The position numbers were made by a program, and so were the translations under genes. The notes under the pieces were generated by a model. It was not told the DNA's origin, did not search any database, and saw nothing but the letters and a program-made list of their open reading frames with translations. A DNA stretch of 57,942 bases from Phaeobacter sp. HF9A (GTDB taxonomy: Bacteria > Pseudomonadota > Alphaproteobacteria > Rhodobacterales > Rhodobacteraceae). The stretch spans positions 1-57,942 of the forward strand of contig NZ_JAATOX010000012.1 in assembly GCF_011806385.1 (NCBI RefSeq). The letters are read 5' to 3'. Shown piece by piece: positions 56,364 to 57,942 of this stretch; position 1 is the stretch's first letter, and the number at the start of each line of letters is the position of its first letter.

Positions 56364-57801
56364 ACCTGTCGGCAGGAATCGCAAAGCTCTCCACCGGGGT
56401 GCTGACGTTGTGCAGCTTCACCTGTCCAAGCGGCAGCGCGTCGGCCTCTGCCTCCACCAGAATATCCTTCGAGACGACAATGCGGTGCCCGACGGCTTTG
56501 CCATAGTCCCCAAGCCGCGCCGCTATATTGGCGGCCTGGCCGATCACGGTGAAATCCAGCCGCTCCTGCGAGCCGATATTGCCATAGAGCACAGACCCTG
56601 AGGCGATCCCGATGGCGCAGTCCAGGCAGTCCTGGCTGGGGCAGGGCGCGATCTCTGCCAAGGCGGCGACAATCGCCCGCGCCGCAGCGAGCGCCTGCAT
56701 GCGTGCCTCGACCGGGTTCTGACCTGCGGGAAAGACCGCCAGAACCGCGTCGCCGATGAACTTCAGCACCTCGCCACCGTTTTCATGCACCTTGTCGGAT
56801 GTGGTCTCAAAGAACTGGTTCAGCAGCTTGATGTATTTGTCGCGCGGTAGCAGCTCTTCGAGCTTGGTGGAGCCACGCAGGTCACAAAACATGATCGCAG
56901 CGTCAATTTCGTCGCCATCGCCCCGGCGGATATTGCCGCCAAGGACCCGCGCGCCCGAGCGTTTGCCAACATAGGTTTCCAGCACCGCCTGCGCGTTTTC
57001 GCGCTGCATGAAGACCTCGTAATAGCGCGCGATCACCGCCGAACATTCAAAGATCAGCCCGAGATCCGCTGTGCTAAAGCCCCTGGGGGCGTCCGAGGCG
57101 GCGGTGAGCACATTGATCCGCCCATCCGAGAAGGGCAGCGGCATGGCGACATAGTCGGTCATGCCGCGGTCTCGCAGGTCCTTCAGGATCGGGAAATCCT
57201 CCGAGGGCACCGCAGCCGTCAGCCGATACCGAAGCCCGCCGAGCCCCCTGGAGACATGCCGCAGCGGCGAATTCTTGAATTCCGGCAGTTCGTGAATTTC
57301 ATAGGACGGCGAGCGGGTGGTGACCCCGGGGTCGCCCTTTTCCCAGAGGTAGTGATGCCCGGCGATCCGGGGATGCAGCGCCCAAGCGAGGATGGTCAGG
57401 CGCGAGAGCGGCACGCCCTGTTCGTGCAGCTTGTCGACAAAAGCCTGGGTGAAGTCTTCGGGCGTGGGCAGAAAGGCCGCCTCGCGCAAGAGCCAGTCCA
57501 CCAGCGGGCCAGAAATATTCCCGTAATCCGGCGCTTGCAGCCGGTTGTCGCCGAGATCCAGCCGATCCAGCGCCTCGGGGATGAAGCCGATATGCCCTTT
57601 GATCTGTCGCGCTTCCGGCAGGGTCTCGTCGTAGCTCCACACCGCATTGCAGAGCTCCTTTTTGCCCGGCAGGATCAGATCCCGGTAATGCGCGGTGCCC
57701 TTGAAGGGGCAGAAGGTGGTCTTGCCGCAGGCCTTGTCGATATCCACCCGCAGGTCTTCGCGCGGGAAATAGACCACCGGGGCGCGGCGGGTTTCATACA
57801 T
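56362..57801 (-). CDS. DUF427 domain fused to a class III adenylate/guanylate cyclase
   Basis: 479 residues from the ATG at 57801. The first ~85 residues (APVVYFPREDL, CPFKGTAHY, AVWSYDE) are a DUF427 domain. The middle (about 130-270) is a GAF-like or linker region. The C-terminal ~200 residues are a class III nucleotide cyclase: AAIMFCDLRGSTKLEELL with the first metal Asp, GDAVLAVFP with the second, and IGIASGSVLYGNIGSQERLDFTVIGQAANIAARL with the Asn/Arg transition-state region. DUF427-like sequence (GDRTLAQSSRAKV) continues in frame upstream of this ATG but without an ATG, GTG or TTG, so the true start may be a CTG, or there is a frameshift near 57840. Confidence 0.85.
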   Translation of the reverse strand: MYETRRAPVVYFPREDLRVDIDKACGKTTFCPFKGTAHYRDLILPGKKELCNAVWSYDETLPEARQIKGHIGFIPEALDRLDLGDNRLQAPDYGNISGPLVDWLLREAAFLPTPEDFTQAFVDKLHEQGVPLSRLTILAWALHPRIAGHHYLWEKGDPGVTTRSPSYEIHELPEFKNSPLRHVSRGLGGLRYRLTAAVPSEDFPILKDLRDRGMTDYVAMPLPFSDGRINVLTAASDAPRGFSTADLGLIFECSAVIARYYEVFMQRENAQAVLETYVGKRSGARVLGGNIRRGDGDEIDAAIMFCDLRGSTKLEELLPRDKYIKLLNQFFETTSDKVHENGGEVLKFIGDAVLAVFPAGQNPVEARMQALAAARAIVAALAEIAPCPSQDCLDCAIGIASGSVLYGNIGSQERLDFTVIGQAANIAARLGDYGKAVGHRIVVSKDILVEAEADALPLGQVKLHNVSTPVESFAIPADR

Positions 57802-57942
57802 GACTTTTGCGCGGCTGCTCTGCGCCAGCGTCCTGTCTCCTTTTTCTTCCTCTTTCGCGCCATCCAGTTGTTCTCCCTTCCTTCCGTCCCCGTTGCGCGG
57901 CGGGATCTTTTTTTTCCTCCTCCCTCATGTCCAATGGGATAG
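57802..57942. other. Upstream region of the cyclase gene, possible unrecognised N-terminus
   Basis: The cyclase frame stays open to an in-frame TGA near 57925. Candidate CTG codons follow good purine-rich sites (AAGGGAG and AAAGGAG). An ATG near 57863 in another frame starts MARKRKKK and would join the cyclase frame only through a frameshift in the A/G-rich stretch. Eight consecutive T at 57908-57915 make the area prone to indels. Confidence 0.4.

Overview
The window looks like chromosomal DNA of a marine Rhodobacterales bacterium (Roseobacter group, in the neighbourhood of Phaeobacter, Ruegeria or Leisingera). This rests on the high-GC alphaproteobacterial coding style, several TRAP and branched-chain-type ABC transporters, a lysine/glutaryl-CoA catabolic gene set, oxyR-katG, and a GC-rich hairpin with an AT-rich tail (about 48439-48480) of a kind I remember from Rhodobacteraceae. 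Genus and species cannot be fixed by reading alone.

Layout. (1) 1-5339, minus strand: the N-terminal ~1,780 residues of a giant RTX calcium-binding protein that runs off the left edge. (2) 5.4-9.5 kb: a small membrane protein, then a cluster of IS3-family remnants flanking a TetR regulator and a 14-helix MFS efflux pump; this looks like an acquired resistance cassette. (3) 9.5-14.9 kb: a CPBP intramembrane protease, then an AraC-type regulator with a membrane sensor half, a MipA/OmpV outer-membrane protein, a second, degenerate CPBP protein and an exported or membrane-anchored FAH-fold hydrolase. (4) 15.0-21.3 kb: a GntR regulator divergent from a five-gene branched-chain-type ABC importer plus a hydantoin/Asp-Glu racemase; the promoter region carries clear palindromic operators. 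(5) 21.3-26.4 kb, minus strand: a tightly overlapping five-gene operon, KASIII-like synthase, extended SDR, metallo-beta-lactamase-fold hydrolase, F390-synthetase/PaaK-like adenylating enzyme and sulfotransferase. It looks like an uncharacterised small-molecule or lipid pathway. (6) 26.8-30.3 kb: a cobalamin riboswitch followed by a BtuF/BtuC/BtuD-type importer and a pseudoazurin. (7) 30.3-31.3 kb: a helix-turn-helix gene and a MobC-like relic beside tRNA-Arg(CCU). (8) 31.4-39.2 kb: an orphan LacI regulator; a glutarate pathway pair (CoA-transferase, glutaryl-CoA dehydrogenase) with a divergent LysR regulator; oxyR divergent from katG. (9) 39.2-41.5 kb: a thiolase lacking the usual second catalytic cysteine, coupled to a short AMP-dependent ligase. 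(10) 41.5-51.2 kb: an RpiR regulator divergent from N-formylglutamate-amidohydrolase-like enzyme, TRAP permeases, DUF4336 protein, TRAP binding protein, glutamine-synthetase-like ligase, aldehyde dehydrogenase and iron alcohol dehydrogenase. (11) 51.3-57.9 kb: a GGDEF-EAL protein, an Lrp regulator with a lysine-to-aminoadipate gene pair, and a DUF427-class III adenylate cyclase fusion.

How the parts fit. The LysDH/SDH-like enzyme and AASA dehydrogenase (53.7-56.3 kb) start lysine catabolism, and the CoA-transferase/GcdH pair (32.5-34.8 kb) ends it at crotonyl-CoA. The 42.5-51.2 kb locus can be read as import of an amine or amino-alcohol, gamma-glutamylation, two oxidations and hydrolysis of the glutamyl group. 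The two most promising undescribed systems are the KASIII-SDR-MBL-adenylating-sulfotransferase operon and this TRAP/gamma-glutamyl catabolic locus. Both functional readings are inferences from family membership and gene order.
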